Source of the DNA: AP-15 sp963724435
GTDB taxonomy: Bacteria > Pseudomonadota > Alphaproteobacteria > ATCC43930 > CGMCC-115725
Reading direction: 5' to 3'
NCBI GenBank assembly: GCA_963724435.1
Contig: CAVRUN010000005.1
Location: 434,001-498,000, forward strand
DNA: 64,000 nt
The notes beneath the pieces are model-generated. The model did not search any database, was not told the DNA's origin, and was given only the letters and a program-made list of their open reading frames with translations. Both the position numbers and the translations under genes were made by a program. Shown in pieces: positions 46,493-55,748 of the stretch (its first letter is position 1; each line of letters starts with the position of its first letter).

Positions 46493-47490
46493 GATAGCCA
46501 TTGCCGCGCATCATCACCGCCCAGACGATGCGGGCGGTCTTGTTGGCCAGTGCGACCGCAGCAAGTTTGGTCGGTTTGCGCGCCAGCAGAGCTCGAACCC
46601 ACTCGCCGTCGCGGGTTGATCGATTGCGGGCATGGCGCAGTACCGCAACCGCGCCGGCGGTGAGCAGGCTGCGGATGTATTTGTCGCCGCGCTTGCTGGT
46701 GCGCCCCAAACGCTCTTTGCCGCCACTGGAGTTCTGCCGTGGCGTCATCCCGAGCCAGGCGGCAAACTCTCGGCCTGACCGAAACAGGGAAGGATCGGCA
46801 ACCGTCGCGGCAATGGCGCTGGCGCCCATAATGCCGACACCCGGGACGGTCGCCAGCAAACGGCTGCCCCGGCTCTGATGATGCCATTTGGCCAGGCGCA
46901 CCTCGATCTCTCGGATCCTGGCCATCGTACCCTTCAGCTGATCGGCAATAGTCTGCAGGATCGAGCGCGCGAGTTCCGGGAGCCGCTCTTGTTGATGAGC
47001 AATTGTCTTCGTCAGGATTTCGACATGCCGCAGACCCTGCGGCGCAATGATGCCGAATTCGGCCATGTGAGCGCGCAAGGCATTGACCAGCATTGTGCGT
47101 TGCCGGACCAGAAGGCTGCGCGCCCGATGCAGCATCAACACGGATTGCTGCTCGGCGTCTTTTACCGGCACGAACCGCATTGAAGGCCGCGCTACGGCCT
47201 CGCAGATCGCTTCCGCATCGGCGGCATCGTTCTTGTTGCGCTTGACGTAGGCCTTCATAGGCCGGCGGCATCAGCTTCACCCGATGCCCGAGCGCGGTCA
47301 GCTCACGCGCCCAATGATGCGCTGTGGCACAGGCCTCCATGCCGATCAGACACGATTCGAGTGACCGGAAGTAGGGGATCACGCCGCTGCGCCACAGCCG
47401 TCTGCGAACGACGACCTGTCCATTTGCGTCGACGCCATGGACTTGGAACCAGTGTTTGGCGAGATCCAAACCGATAGTGGTAATCTGCAT
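46493..47490 (-). pseudogene. IS110-family transposase, frameshifted and cut by IS5 copy A
   Basis: The start ATG 47490 gives TTIGLDLAKHWFQVHGVDAN (DEDD first Asp), ACATAHHWARELTALGHRVK; near 47253 the frame shifts and resumes YVKRNKNDAADAEAICEAVA, then the Tnp20 part RLLATVPGVGIMGASAIAAT and NSSGGKERLGRTSKRGDKYI. The gene loses its last residues at 46493 where the IS5 right end (GCGTTTCC-CTAG) begins. Roughly two bases were lost at the shift. DEDD residues are mostly still there but the protein is not continuous. Confidence 0.88.
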
Positions 47491-48027
47491 GGTGGACGGC
47501 TCCTCTCGTTGTGGCGTTCACAGACGACCACGTTGTGGCACATCGATGCCGGGAGCGGGGGCCGTCCACCCCATCAAGACTTTTGGGACATTCCCTATTC
47601 AGAACCACACTCGTTGAGCGGCGGGACCTCGCCGTTGCGCAGGGCGGTCAGACCCGCAGCTGTACCAATCGGAGCACCGACATAGATTGTCGAACTCGTA
47701 TTGCTATTGGCGACCGCGCTCTTGCAATATTCGAAAATGGACTTGTTGCAGGGATATGGCCCCAGGATTTGATATCCTGTCGTGGCCGTGCCGGGCTTTG
47801 CCTGAGTGATCGGGCAAGAGAGCATATGATTTGTCCCTTCGGCACCGGCTTGTCGAGGCCCGTAAACATCGCCTCCTCGGTGCTTCGGAAACACAGTCCA
47901 CCGTCGCACCCAGCGCCCTCCGGAGGGGGCCGGTGGCCCGCACTACATCAGTGGAATCTAATCCGGTCGGTCCTCCGAGTGAACGAGCAGAGCGAAAATC
48001 TCAACACGAAGGAAAATAGGTAACACC
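47491..48027. other. Intergenic region with a protein-like but unassigned minus-strand frame
   Basis: The minus-strand frame 47909-47595 includes TGYQILGPYPCNKSIFEYCK and IGTAAGLTALRNGEVPPLNE, with two Cys in a CNKSIFEYC spacing. It looks more protein-like than random, but has no credible start or RBS and no family was recognised, so I do not call it a gene. The rest shows nothing. Confidence 0.35.
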
Positions 48028-49398
48028 ATGGCTCAGGAAACCGCGACGTTGGCCGGCTATGTCGCTCGGCTCAAATACGAAGACATTCCGCCGGAAGTCT
48101 TCGACCGCGCCAAGGTGCTGACGCTGGATTTTCTGGGCAGCACCATCCGCGCGCGGCGCGATGCGGCATCCACGCCTTCGCTTCTGAAGATGTTGGAAGA
48201 GCTTTCGCTCGACGGCAAGGGTGAAGCCACCGTGTCCGGCGACAGCAAGACATGGACGCCGGCGATTGCGGCGCTGCTCAATGGCGCGCTCGGCCACTCC
48301 CTCGATTTCGACGACACCCACGCGGATGCCTCGCTGCATCCGAGCGCCACTATCGTGCCGGCGGCTTTCGCCGTCGGCGAGATGACGGGCGCCTCGGGTC
48401 GAGAGGTGCTGACCGCGATCGTTGCAGGGTATGAAGTGTGCTGCCGACTCGGCAATGCACTCGATCCGACCTCACATTACGCGCGCGGCTTTCACCCGAC
48501 CGCGACCGCTGGCACCTATGGCGCGGCTGCCGCCGCTTCGAAACTGCTCGGGCTTTCTGAGGCGCAGCTCATCTCCGCCTTCGGCGTGTCCGGCAGCCAG
48601 GCCGCGGGCTCGCTGCAATTCCTGGTCAACGGCGCCTGGAACAAGCGCTACCAGGTCGGTGCCGCCGCGATGAACGGCGTGATCGCCGCGAGCTTGGCGC
48701 GCAACGATTTTGTCGGCGCAATCGAATCCGTCGAGGGCAAGCATGGGCTGTTGGTCGGCTACAGCGAGAATGCCCATCCCGACAAGGCGACCACCGGTCT
48801 CGGCTCGATCTACGAGACCATGAAGATCGGCATAAAACCCTATCCGAGCTGCCGCTATACCCACGCTGCGATCGATGCCATCATCGCCATGCGGCGCGAG
48901 TACAATCTGACGCGTGACCAGGTCAAGCGCGTCGAGATCGGATTGCACCGCAATGGCATCACGCTGACCGGCGATGCCGCGACGAGGCGGCATCCGCGCT
49001 CGATCGTCGGTGGACAGTTCTCGATGTTTTTCACCGGCGCCATCGCGCTCGATCAGGGCCGCTTCGGTTGGGACGATTACGACCGACTGGGCGATGCCGC
49101 AATCGACGCACTCGCCGACAAGTTTGACGTGGTGCCGGACGAGTGTCTCGAGTTCGGCCGCAAGCATCCTTTTGGCGCGCGCGTGTCGATCACGACGTAC
49201 GATGGCGTCCATGAGCGGCTCCACGCCGATCCGCCCGGCGAGCCAACCTCGTTCCCCGATGCTCAGGCGACGCAGCAGAAATTCTTGACGCTGGCCCGCC
49301 CCGTGCTGAAGGGCCGTGCGGAACAGCTTGCGGACGCGATCCTCTCGCTCGAGCGTTTTGGTCGCGTCGCGCAGGTAACGCAGCTTGGCCGGCACTAA
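48028..49398 (+). CDS. MmgE/PrpD-family protein (2-methylcitrate dehydratase-like)
   Basis: 456 residues with the family's all-helical N-domain. TLAGYVARLKYEDIPPEVFD, LTLDFLGSTIRARRDAAS, LNGALGHSLDFDDTHADASL (conserved DFDDTH) and HPSATIVPAAFAVGEM are the main hallmarks; IKPYPSCRYTHAAIDAIIAM and NPDGI-like TYDG follow. Members include 2-methylcitrate dehydratase, cis-aconitate decarboxylase and many of unknown substrate. No prpB, prpC or acnB nearby, so propionate catabolism is not supported here. ATG 48028 with AACACGAAGGAAAATAGG upstream (GGA weak). Confidence 0.92.
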   Translation: MAQETATLAGYVARLKYEDIPPEVFDRAKVLTLDFLGSTIRARRDAASTPSLLKMLEELSLDGKGEATVSGDSKTWTPAIAALLNGALGHSLDFDDTHADASLHPSATIVPAAFAVGEMTGASGREVLTAIVAGYEVCCRLGNALDPTSHYARGFHPTATAGTYGAAAAASKLLGLSEAQLISAFGVSGSQAAGSLQFLVNGAWNKRYQVGAAAMNGVIAASLARNDFVGAIESVEGKHGLLVGYSENAHPDKATTGLGSIYETMKIGIKPYPSCRYTHAAIDAIIAMRREYNLTRDQVKRVEIGLHRNGITLTGDAATRRHPRSIVGGQFSMFFTGAIALDQGRFGWDDYDRLGDAAIDALADKFDVVPDECLEFGRKHPFGARVSITTYDGVHERLHADPPGEPTSFPDAQATQQKFLTLARPVLKGRAEQLADAILSLERFGRVAQVTQLGRH

Positions 49399-50014
49399 GC
49401 CGCCCGGGGACTTCGAGCAGGCTAAGGCCACGGCTTGCGCAATGAAGTTGCGCACGAGGATTGGTCATTAAAAAATTAAAAAATCTGCATCGCCCGAAAT
49501 CATCTCCGAAAAAGGAGGATTTTTGGGAGGGCATAGAAAAATCGAAAACGCAGTGTCGAAAGTGGATTAAACCCTTCTCAAAACGCATTCTTGAATTCGA
49601 CCTCGCAAAAGATAGAGTGCGGTTGAGTTTCGAGAGGGTTCATGACGACGAAACGGACAAAGACTGCTCGCCCGGCTGGTGCCTCGCAGGGGCGACGACG
49701 CCCCGTCGCGGCGAAGGCTGCGCGAGGCGGTGCAATCTTACCCACCGTCCATCTCGCTTAAACAGGTCTCGTCACGTTCCAAGTTCGCAGCACGAGGGAA
49801 AATTTTTGTAATGAGCTGAGGCCGGGAGGCCATCTCCTCGGGATGAGCACTGTTGGCAGCATGCGAGGATAAAGAATGCTGATCAGCCGGCGTGATAAGT
49901 CGGGGTGGTCGAGCGTGGTCGTAGGAAACGGGCCATTTTTTCGTTAATTTTAATACGACTTTTCAACGCCCTCTCCCCGCATCGCGGGGAGAGGGTCGGG
50001 GTGAGCGGACACGC
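49399..50014. other. Intergenic region between convergent genes
   Basis: About 615 bp without a supported gene. It is AT-rich near 49460-49620 and 49930-49965 compared with the flanks. A perfect hairpin stands at its 3' end (49969-49995) just before the stop of the molybdenum hydroxylase gene. Confidence 0.45.
49969..49995. terminator. Perfect 12 bp hairpin at the end of the IorB-like gene
   Basis: CCCTCTCCCCGC / GCGGGGAGAGGG with a 3-base loop, no mismatch. On the minus strand it is preceded by the gene end at 50015 and followed by CGTTGAAAAGTCG, with only a moderate T content. It resembles both an intrinsic terminator and the CCCTCTCCCC-type repeats common in alphaproteobacteria. Confidence 0.6.
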
Positions 50015-52339
50015 TCAGCTGAAGGCGGCCTTGACGCGGTCGCGCCGGAACGGTGTCTGGCGTAAGCGGACCCCCGTGGCGTCGAACACTGCATTGCCGA
50101 CGGCTGCGGCAGTCGGGCAGGTCGCGGGTTCGCCAGCGCCGTATGCGGGATATTCGGGCGTGTTGTTGACGAGCACGACCTCGATGCTGTCCGGGATCTC
50201 GGCAAACTGCAGGATCGGATAGCCGATCCAGTCGCGGCTGATCACATGGGCGGTGTCGAAGGTGACCTCCTCGTGCAATGTGCGGCTCAATGACTGGACA
50301 ACGTTGCCTTCGACCTGGTTCTTGAGCCCGTCCGGGTTGATGACCAGCCCGCAATCATGGGCGACCACCACCCGCCCGACCTTGATCGCTCCGCTCTGGC
50401 GATCGACGGTGAGGTCGAGGATCGTCGCCACCCGGACATCGTCGCGATTGACCCACGCCACACCCCTTCCTTTCGCCAGCTCTCCACCCGCCGTCCGACC
50501 GGCTCCGGCCGGCCGGCTATTCCACCCGTAGGCCTCAGCGGCGGCCTTGAGAACGGCGATCGCCCGCGGGTCGGTCAGGTGGGCGAGGCGGAAGGCGAGG
50601 GGATCCTGGCCAGCCGCCGCCGCCAGTTCGTCGATGAACAATTCCATGGCGAAGGTGGTCTCGAACTGCGCCGGCGAGCGGAGCCATGCCGTCAGCAGCG
50701 CGACCCGTCCCTCGCCATGGCAGGCGACGTCGGCATTGGGGAAGGTATAGGCGTAGGTGACATTGGGCCTTCCCCGGCCGGTGGTGCCGACGATATCGGG
50801 CTTGCCGATGAGTTCCGCCGCGATCAGGCGGGTATCGCCCGTCGTCGGGATCCACATGTGGTGCCGCCACGCCGTCACCTGGCCGTTTGCGTCCAGGGCG
50901 CCCTCGAGGTCCTGGATAATCGCCGGCCCCTTCGGCTCCCAACCATGCTCGTCCCAGCGCATCCATTGCACCCTGACCGGCCGGCCGACGGCCTGCGACA
51001 TCAACGCTGCATCGCCGTTCACGTGGTCGAAGCCGTTGCGACCGTAGCCTCCCGCACCTTCGAACCAGCGCAGCTCGATGCGCTCCACCGGGATGCCGAG
51101 CAGCTGCGCCATCACCCGCCGGGCCTCGTGCGGCATCTGGGTCGCGGACCAGAAGTTCGCCCGGTCGCTCTTCACATCGGCGATGGCGCAGGACGGACCG
51201 ATCGAGCCGTGCATCTGAAACGGCGTCCGGTAGGTCGCCGCGAGCTTTCGCGCGGCACCGGCGAGGGCGGGCTCGACCGCGCCATGGCTAACCTTGGTGA
51301 TCTCGGCGCCGGGTGCATCGCGCACCGTGTCCCAGGTCTTGTCCATCGCCGGCAGGCCGTTCCACGCCGACCATTTTGCCTGGCCCGCTTCCGGGCCGCT
51401 CGGGTTCAGCGTCGAGCCCAACTTCGCCGCCGCCTGGATCGCACCCCACTCGGTCTCGGCGACGACCCCGAGAAAATTGTCGCGCCGCACGAGTGCCACA
51501 AATCCCGGGATCTCCTTGAGCCCGCTTTCATCGACGCTGAGCAGGCTGGCGCCGACGCCGTAGGGCCGAACGACCCGCCCGTGCAGCATGCCCGGCACCC
51601 GGACATCCTGGATGTAGGTGAATTCCCCTGTCATCTTGCCCGGGATGTCCTTGCGCGGAATCGGACGGCCGACGACGGTGTAGTGCGAGGGGTCCTTGGG
51701 GCGGACATCGGCCGCCACCCGCATGTCGAACTGGGTGCCGCTAGCGCCGATCTCGTAATCGAGGCGCTTGCCGGCCACCAGCGCGCCGTAGGTTATGCGC
51801 TTGTCCGCCGAGCCGGTTAGCGAGACCGTGCCGCTCCCCGTCACCAGCTGGTCGACCGGGGTGTTGAAATGCGCCGCGGCGAGACGGAGCAGCACAAGCC
51901 TGCCAGCCGCCGCTGCCTGCCGGATCTGCGGGCCGGCATAGCGGATCGTGCGGCTGCCGTAGCTCGGGCCCTGATCCACGGTCTCCGACGTCGTCCCCAT
52001 GACGACATCGAGTCGATCGAGCGGAAAATCGAGTTCCTCGGCCGCAATCTGCGCGAGTGCGGTCGCGACCCCGGTGCCGGTCTCGACCTTGCCGGTGAAG
52101 AGGGTCGCGGTGTTGTCAGGGTTCACCGCAAGCCATGCATAGAGCTTATCCGCCGCCGGCGGGGTGAGGTCGCTGCCGGCGGCTCCGGCTGGCAGCCCCG
52201 GAGCCGGGACCGCCGCATCCGCGGCGTTCGACCCGAAGAGGGCGAAGGCGACGACGAGCCCGCCGGAGGCCCCAAGAAACCCGCGCCGGCTGAGCCCGGG
52301 TCCGCCGCTTGCGGCGGCTATCGTCTGATGCGTATCCAT
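50015..52339 (-). CDS. Molybdenum hydroxylase large subunit (IorB/xanthine-dehydrogenase family, Tat-exported)
   Basis: 774 residues. N-terminal Tat motif LSRRGFLGASGGLVVAFALF. Aldehyde-oxidase/xanthine-dehydrogenase molybdopterin domains: VNPDNTATLFTGKVETGTGV, GQPP-like MGTTSETVDQGPSYGSRTIR, YRTPFQMHGSIGPSCAIADV, ELRWFEGAGGYGRNGFDHVN and a conserved late YGAGEPATCPTAAAVGNAV (the catalytic Glu in GEP). The gene order large subunit-after-iron-sulfur subunit and the 15 bp gap to 52355 fit isoquinoline-oxidoreductase-like (IorAB) enzymes for N-heterocycles or aldehydes. Substrate unknown. Confidence 0.93.
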   Translation of the reverse strand: MDTHQTIAAASGGPGLSRRGFLGASGGLVVAFALFGSNAADAAVPAPGLPAGAAGSDLTPPAADKLYAWLAVNPDNTATLFTGKVETGTGVATALAQIAAEELDFPLDRLDVVMGTTSETVDQGPSYGSRTIRYAGPQIRQAAAAGRLVLLRLAAAHFNTPVDQLVTGSGTVSLTGSADKRITYGALVAGKRLDYEIGASGTQFDMRVAADVRPKDPSHYTVVGRPIPRKDIPGKMTGEFTYIQDVRVPGMLHGRVVRPYGVGASLLSVDESGLKEIPGFVALVRRDNFLGVVAETEWGAIQAAAKLGSTLNPSGPEAGQAKWSAWNGLPAMDKTWDTVRDAPGAEITKVSHGAVEPALAGAARKLAATYRTPFQMHGSIGPSCAIADVKSDRANFWSATQMPHEARRVMAQLLGIPVERIELRWFEGAGGYGRNGFDHVNGDAALMSQAVGRPVRVQWMRWDEHGWEPKGPAIIQDLEGALDANGQVTAWRHHMWIPTTGDTRLIAAELIGKPDIVGTTGRGRPNVTYAYTFPNADVACHGEGRVALLTAWLRSPAQFETTFAMELFIDELAAAAGQDPLAFRLAHLTDPRAIAVLKAAAEAYGWNSRPAGAGRTAGGELAKGRGVAWVNRDDVRVATILDLTVDRQSGAIKVGRVVVAHDCGLVINPDGLKNQVEGNVVQSLSRTLHEEVTFDTAHVISRDWIGYPILQFAEIPDSIEVVLVNNTPEYPAYGAGEPATCPTAAAVGNAVFDATGVRLRQTPFRRDRVKAAFS

Positions 52340-52354
52340 GACCGGCTCTCCCTG

Positions 52355-52822
52355 TTATGCGCGCTCACGGGCGGCGCGTTCGACGGCGCGCACAATCCGC
52401 ATATGCGTGCCGCAGCGGCACAGATTGGCGTTGAGCGTGTCAATGATGGCGGCGCGGGTCGGATGCGGCGCGCCCTCGAGGAATGCGGCCGCAGTCATGA
52501 TCATGCCGTTGATACAGTAGCCGCATTGCGCGGCCTGCTCCTCGATGAAGGCCTTCTGCACCGGGTGCGGCTTCTCGATCGTGCCGAGCCCCTCGAGCGT
52601 CACGATCTTGGCACCCTTGGCCGCGGTGGCCGGCATCACGCAGGAGCGGGTCGCCGCCCCGTTCAGGATGACGGTGCAGGCCCCGCATTCGCCGAGACCG
52701 CAGCCGAATTTCGGGCCCTGGAGGCCGAGATTGTCGCGCAGCACGTAAAGCAGCGGGGTATCCGGCGCGATCGCGACCCTGCGATCCTTGCCGTTCACAT
52801 TGAGTGTCAGTTGCGCAGCCAT
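52355..52822 (-). CDS. 2Fe-2S iron-sulfur subunit of the molybdenum hydroxylase (IorA-like)
   Basis: 155 residues. N-terminal plant-type 2Fe-2S: KFGCGLGECGACTVILNGAA and SCVMPATAA for the first cluster; C-terminal helical 2Fe-2S domain with QAAQCGYCINGMIMTAAAFL and NANLCRCGTHMRIVRAVERA for the second. No signal peptide; such subunits travel with the Tat-exported partner. First gene of the pair, starting at ATG 52822 with GGGAGGATG-like GGAGGATGAATTC upstream. The electron acceptor is probably a cytochrome, given export, but none is seen here. Confidence 0.95.
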   Translation of the reverse strand: MAAQLTLNVNGKDRRVAIAPDTPLLYVLRDNLGLQGPKFGCGLGECGACTVILNGAATRSCVMPATAAKGAKIVTLEGLGTIEKPHPVQKAFIEEQAAQCGYCINGMIMTAAAFLEGAPHPTRAAIIDTLNANLCRCGTHMRIVRAVERAARERA

Positions 52823-52872
52823 GAATTCATCCTCCCGAACTGTGAACTGTGCGCTAACGCGCTTCGGTTTAT

Positions 52873-52900
52873 CCTAAGTCCGGCAGCTGCCGGATTTAGG
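52873..52900. promoter_or_regulatory. Near-perfect 28 bp palindrome upstream of the IorAB-like operon
   Basis: CCTAAGTCCGGCAG / CTGCCGGATTTAGG, 13 of 14 pairs matching, no loop. It starts 50 bp upstream of the IorA-like ATG. A candidate operator for a dimeric regulator; a transcription stem in the leader is also possible. No regulator gene is adjacent. Confidence 0.55.
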
Positions 52901-52909
52901 TTTATAGTA

Positions 52910-52923
52910 GGCGGGTACCCGCC
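52910..52923. promoter_or_regulatory. Perfect 14 bp palindrome next to the first palindrome
   Basis: GGCGGGT / ACCCGCC, ten bases after the 28 bp palindrome. The closeness of two unrelated palindromes supports a control region. Confidence 0.45.
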
Positions 52924-53280
52924 CCGGATGGCCTAGTAACGGGCCCCGCGGCAGCCGCCGACGCTGATCGCTACGACCTCGAACCCGCTCGAAGACATTT
53001 AGCCCGGATTTTGGCGGCTCGCGCCGCCAGTCAAAATTGAACAATTTCGGGAAACCGGAATCTGCCCGAATCGCTCTCAACGGCGGAGATTCCGGTAGAG
53101 CGTTTTAAAATGGCCGGGGTCGACGACCTCAAATCTTTAGGCGCATCCTCCTCCCCGATCTTCGCAAGCCTGCCACCGAAGGCATCCCGAGCAACTTCTT
53201 CCACCGCAACGTCGTTTTGAGTTTTCCGCTCTGCCGCTCGACACGGAGATATCGGATCGAGTTTGACTGAGGAGAAGTCC

Positions 53281-54057
53281 ATGCAAACGCTTCAAGCTGA
53301 CTACTTTGCCGCGTATCGCAATTTGAAACTGTCACGTGACGATAAAGGTGTGCTGGTTGCCGAGTTCCATAGCGATGGCGGCCCGTTCATCATGAACGCG
53401 CAAGCACACACGGAGTTTGTCGATGCCTTTCACAGAATCGGGCAAGACCGCGCGAACAAGATCGTCATTGTTACAGGCGCGGGCGCGAATTTCATCGAGG
53501 ACGTAGAATGGCCATCGTTCGGAGATGTCGCCGATCCGGGCATCTGGAGCAGAATTCACGACGAAGGTCTCCAGACCTTAGAGAACATTGCGAACATCCG
53601 CGTTCCGGTGATCGCGGCCATCGAGGGACGCGCCCATATCCACTCGGACTACGCGCTCCTCGCTAGTGTCATCGTGGCGGCTGAAGGTGCGACATTCCAC
53701 GACGTCGGCCACTTTGCCGTGGGAGTAACACCGGGTGACGGGATCTTTACAACGTGGAGTTATCGGGCTGGAGCAGGTCGAGCCGAGGCATTCCTGCTCA
53801 ATCCACAACCGCTGCCGGCGCGTACCGCATACGAATGGGGAGTCGTTGCAGAGGTAGTACCGAACGGCAAGGCAGTGGCACGCGCTCGGGAACTGGCCGA
53901 TTTGTACCTGCAGGCTCCGGAAGTAACGCGCCGGAATACGCGGATTCACTTCATTCAGCCGTTGAAGGAGCGCATCGTGCGGGAAGTCGGTTACGGACTA
54001 TCCCTCGAAGGAGCATCATCGGCCGATCTGGTAAAATCAAAGCAATCGAACGGTTAG
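53281..54057 (+). CDS. Enoyl-CoA hydratase/isomerase-family protein, atypical
   Basis: 258 residues, crotonase fold. GVLVAEFHSDGGPFIMNAQA, IVIVTGAGANFIEDVEWPSF, VIAAIEGRAHIHSDYALLA and FHDVGHFAVGVTPGDGIFTT align to the four core parts. The oxyanion strand GANFI lacks the usual GxDL, and VEGRAH replaces the GxAxGGG segment, so the active site differs from hydratase and may be a C-C bond hydrolase or decarboxylase variant. ATG 53281 follows TGAGGAGAAGTCC; TTG 53263 is the alternative. Convergent control region shared with IorA-like gene upstream. Confidence 0.82.
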   Translation: MQTLQADYFAAYRNLKLSRDDKGVLVAEFHSDGGPFIMNAQAHTEFVDAFHRIGQDRANKIVIVTGAGANFIEDVEWPSFGDVADPGIWSRIHDEGLQTLENIANIRVPVIAAIEGRAHIHSDYALLASVIVAAEGATFHDVGHFAVGVTPGDGIFTTWSYRAGAGRAEAFLLNPQPLPARTAYEWGVVAEVVPNGKAVARARELADLYLQAPEVTRRNTRIHFIQPLKERIVREVGYGLSLEGASSADLVKSKQSNG

Positions 54058-54206
54058 TCTCTCACCCAGAGTAAAACGTAGCGCGTCAGACGATCTGCCC
54101 TATCCCGGTGCGAGCATTGTATTTTAGGTGATAGTGCGCGCACTCAAGATATTTGCATCGCCGCGACAGCCTTGATTCAAGTGGCCTTTTTTAATACAGA
54201 TTTCTG

Positions 54207-54767
54207 ATGCATAATGCGAGCATGATTTACGGCTATGCGCGTGTCTCAACTGCCGCTCAGGACGAAACCGGGCAAGTGCGCCAACTGAAGGTGGCCGGGT
54301 GCGAAAAGGTATTCCGCGAGAGAATCACCGGCACCACGGCCGACCGGCCGCAGCTTGCCAAAATGATAAAGGCCCTCGCTCCCGGCGACGTTGTTATCAC
54401 CCCGGCCGTTGACCGGTTGTCGCGCGACACAACCGACCTTCTGATTATCGCTCGCGACATGCAGCGCGCCGGGGCCGGTATCCGCTCACTGGCCGAGCCG
54501 TTCCTCGATACGACCTCGGACTTTGCCGAGATCATCTTCGCCATCCTTGGCGTGGCGGCGAAGCTGGAACGCCGCCGCATCCTCGAACGCACCGCGCGCG
54601 GTCGGGCCGACGCCCAGGAAAAGGGCGTCAAGTTTGGCCGCAAGCCGATCCTCACCCCGCACCAGCAGAACGAGGCCCGCAAGCGTCTCGAAGCGGGCGA
54701 GACGCAGCGCAGCGTGGCGCGCAGCTACAATGTCAGCCAGAGCACGATTTCACGCCTCGCACCCTAA
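54207..54767 (+). CDS. Serine recombinase (resolvase/invertase family)
   Basis: 186 residues (ATG 54207; ATG 54222 starts at MIYGYARVSTAAQDETGQVR). Nucleophile Ser in YARVSTAAQDE, LVxDRLSR-type helix AVDRLSRDTTDLLII, conserved RRILERTARGRADA-type region, and a C-terminal HTH GETQRSVARSYNVSQSTISR. Full length for the small resolvase class. It catalyses site-specific recombination or inversion. It is followed 15 bp later by a nuclease-like gene and a PIN-like gene. Whether it acts on a target inside this cassette is unknown. Confidence 0.93.
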   Translation: MHNASMIYGYARVSTAAQDETGQVRQLKVAGCEKVFRERITGTTADRPQLAKMIKALAPGDVVITPAVDRLSRDTTDLLIIARDMQRAGAGIRSLAEPFLDTTSDFAEIIFAILGVAAKLERRRILERTARGRADAQEKGVKFGRKPILTPHQQNEARKRLEAGETQRSVARSYNVSQSTISRLAP

Positions 54768-54782
54768 GCAGTATTCCGTTCG

Positions 54783-55724
54783 ATGCCTCAACTTCCCGCC
54801 ATTTCCAAGGATGAGATCGCCGACGCCTTGCTTCGGTCAGGATATCTGATCGAATACCGCATCGAGGACGTGCTACGCGGGCAGGGCTATCATGTCTCCG
54901 CCAATACCACTTATCCCGATCCGATCACCCGCAAGCCGCGTGAGATCGATCTTTCCGCCATCATCGCCGAGCGCGCCGGTCCCAAGGACAAGGACTGGAT
55001 CTTCGCCGAGTGCCTGATCGAATGCGTGAATAACCCCTATCCGCTCGCATTCATCACCAAGGAACCCGAAGTTCCAACTGTCCATGTCTATGACATCTTG
55101 GTTTCCGGCCTTCCTGCTCATGTCCGGCGCAAAGGCGGCAAAAGCATCGCCTGGAGCCAATGGAGCCGCGTCGCCGAATATCTCGGCATGGAGGCGTATC
55201 ATCATCACTGCGCGGGCCGCATCGCCACGCAGTACTGCTCTTTCGCTCCGAAGAAAGGCACAAGGCCGGTCGAATGGATGGCTTGGCATGAGGAAGCCCA
55301 CTTCGAAAGCTTCGGCAAATTATGCGCGGCTGTGAGCCACGATATCGAGAACCATTACACCAATACGATTCCCCGCATGACCGACCGGATCAATCTGCAA
55401 ATTTACTATCCTATCGTCGTCGTGGGCGGTGAGCTTCTGGATGTTCGCCAGAGCGAAACCGGAATGGCGATCGAAACCGCCGACCATCTTCATTACATCC
55501 AGTCGTGGATTGCTGGCGACAGCGAAACCCGATACCACATCGACGTTGTTACCGAGAGCTTCTTTCTGCAGCTCATTAGCCAAATCAGGAAGGAAACCGA
55601 GGAATTCGCCGCTATGGCGAAGGCAAAGACGGCTGGTCTGCGCAAGTCGATCGATCTAATGGCAAAAGCGGCAAAAGACCATCCCGAACAGCTACAAACG
55701 ATCATTCGTCCGCGCCATATTTAA
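54783..55724 (+). CDS. Hypothetical protein, possible PD-(D/E)xK nuclease fold with a lost Lys
   Basis: 313 residues, ATG 54783. An N-terminal segment GYLIEYRIEDVLRGQGYHVS, PDPITRKPREIDLSAIIAER and IFAECLIECVNNPYPLAFIT follows the strand pattern of PD-(D/E)xK nucleases: Glu of helix alpha-A, Asp in REIDL, and Glu in ECxIEC. The residue after IEC is Val where active nucleases have Lys. The C-terminal half (VAEYLGMEAYHHHCAGRIA, NHYTNTIPRMTDRINLQIYY) has no family I can name. Same strand, tight after the recombinase. Could be a defence or toxin component. Confidence 0.55.
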   Translation: MPQLPAISKDEIADALLRSGYLIEYRIEDVLRGQGYHVSANTTYPDPITRKPREIDLSAIIAERAGPKDKDWIFAECLIECVNNPYPLAFITKEPEVPTVHVYDILVSGLPAHVRRKGGKSIAWSQWSRVAEYLGMEAYHHHCAGRIATQYCSFAPKKGTRPVEWMAWHEEAHFESFGKLCAAVSHDIENHYTNTIPRMTDRINLQIYYPIVVVGGELLDVRQSETGMAIETADHLHYIQSWIAGDSETRYHIDVVTESFFLQLISQIRKETEEFAAMAKAKTAGLRKSIDLMAKAAKDHPEQLQTIIRPRHI

Positions 55725-55748
55725 CGCGCCCCGTCAACGGACTAATGC

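Larger units (their letters stand above)
52823..53280. other. Divergent control region between IorA-like and enoyl-CoA hydratase genes
   Basis: About 455 bp without a gene. Two palindromes lie 50-100 bases upstream of the IorA-like start, at 52873-52900 and 52910-52923. The rest shows nothing recognisable. Confidence 0.5.

Noticed and set aside
47595..47909. Minus-strand frame as a real gene
   Set aside because: Protein-like but no start signal or family; noted in the gap entry only.
49461..49811. Plus-strand lysine-rich frame
   Set aside because: AT-rich intergenic sequence; no RBS, no recognisable domain, and composition changes half way.
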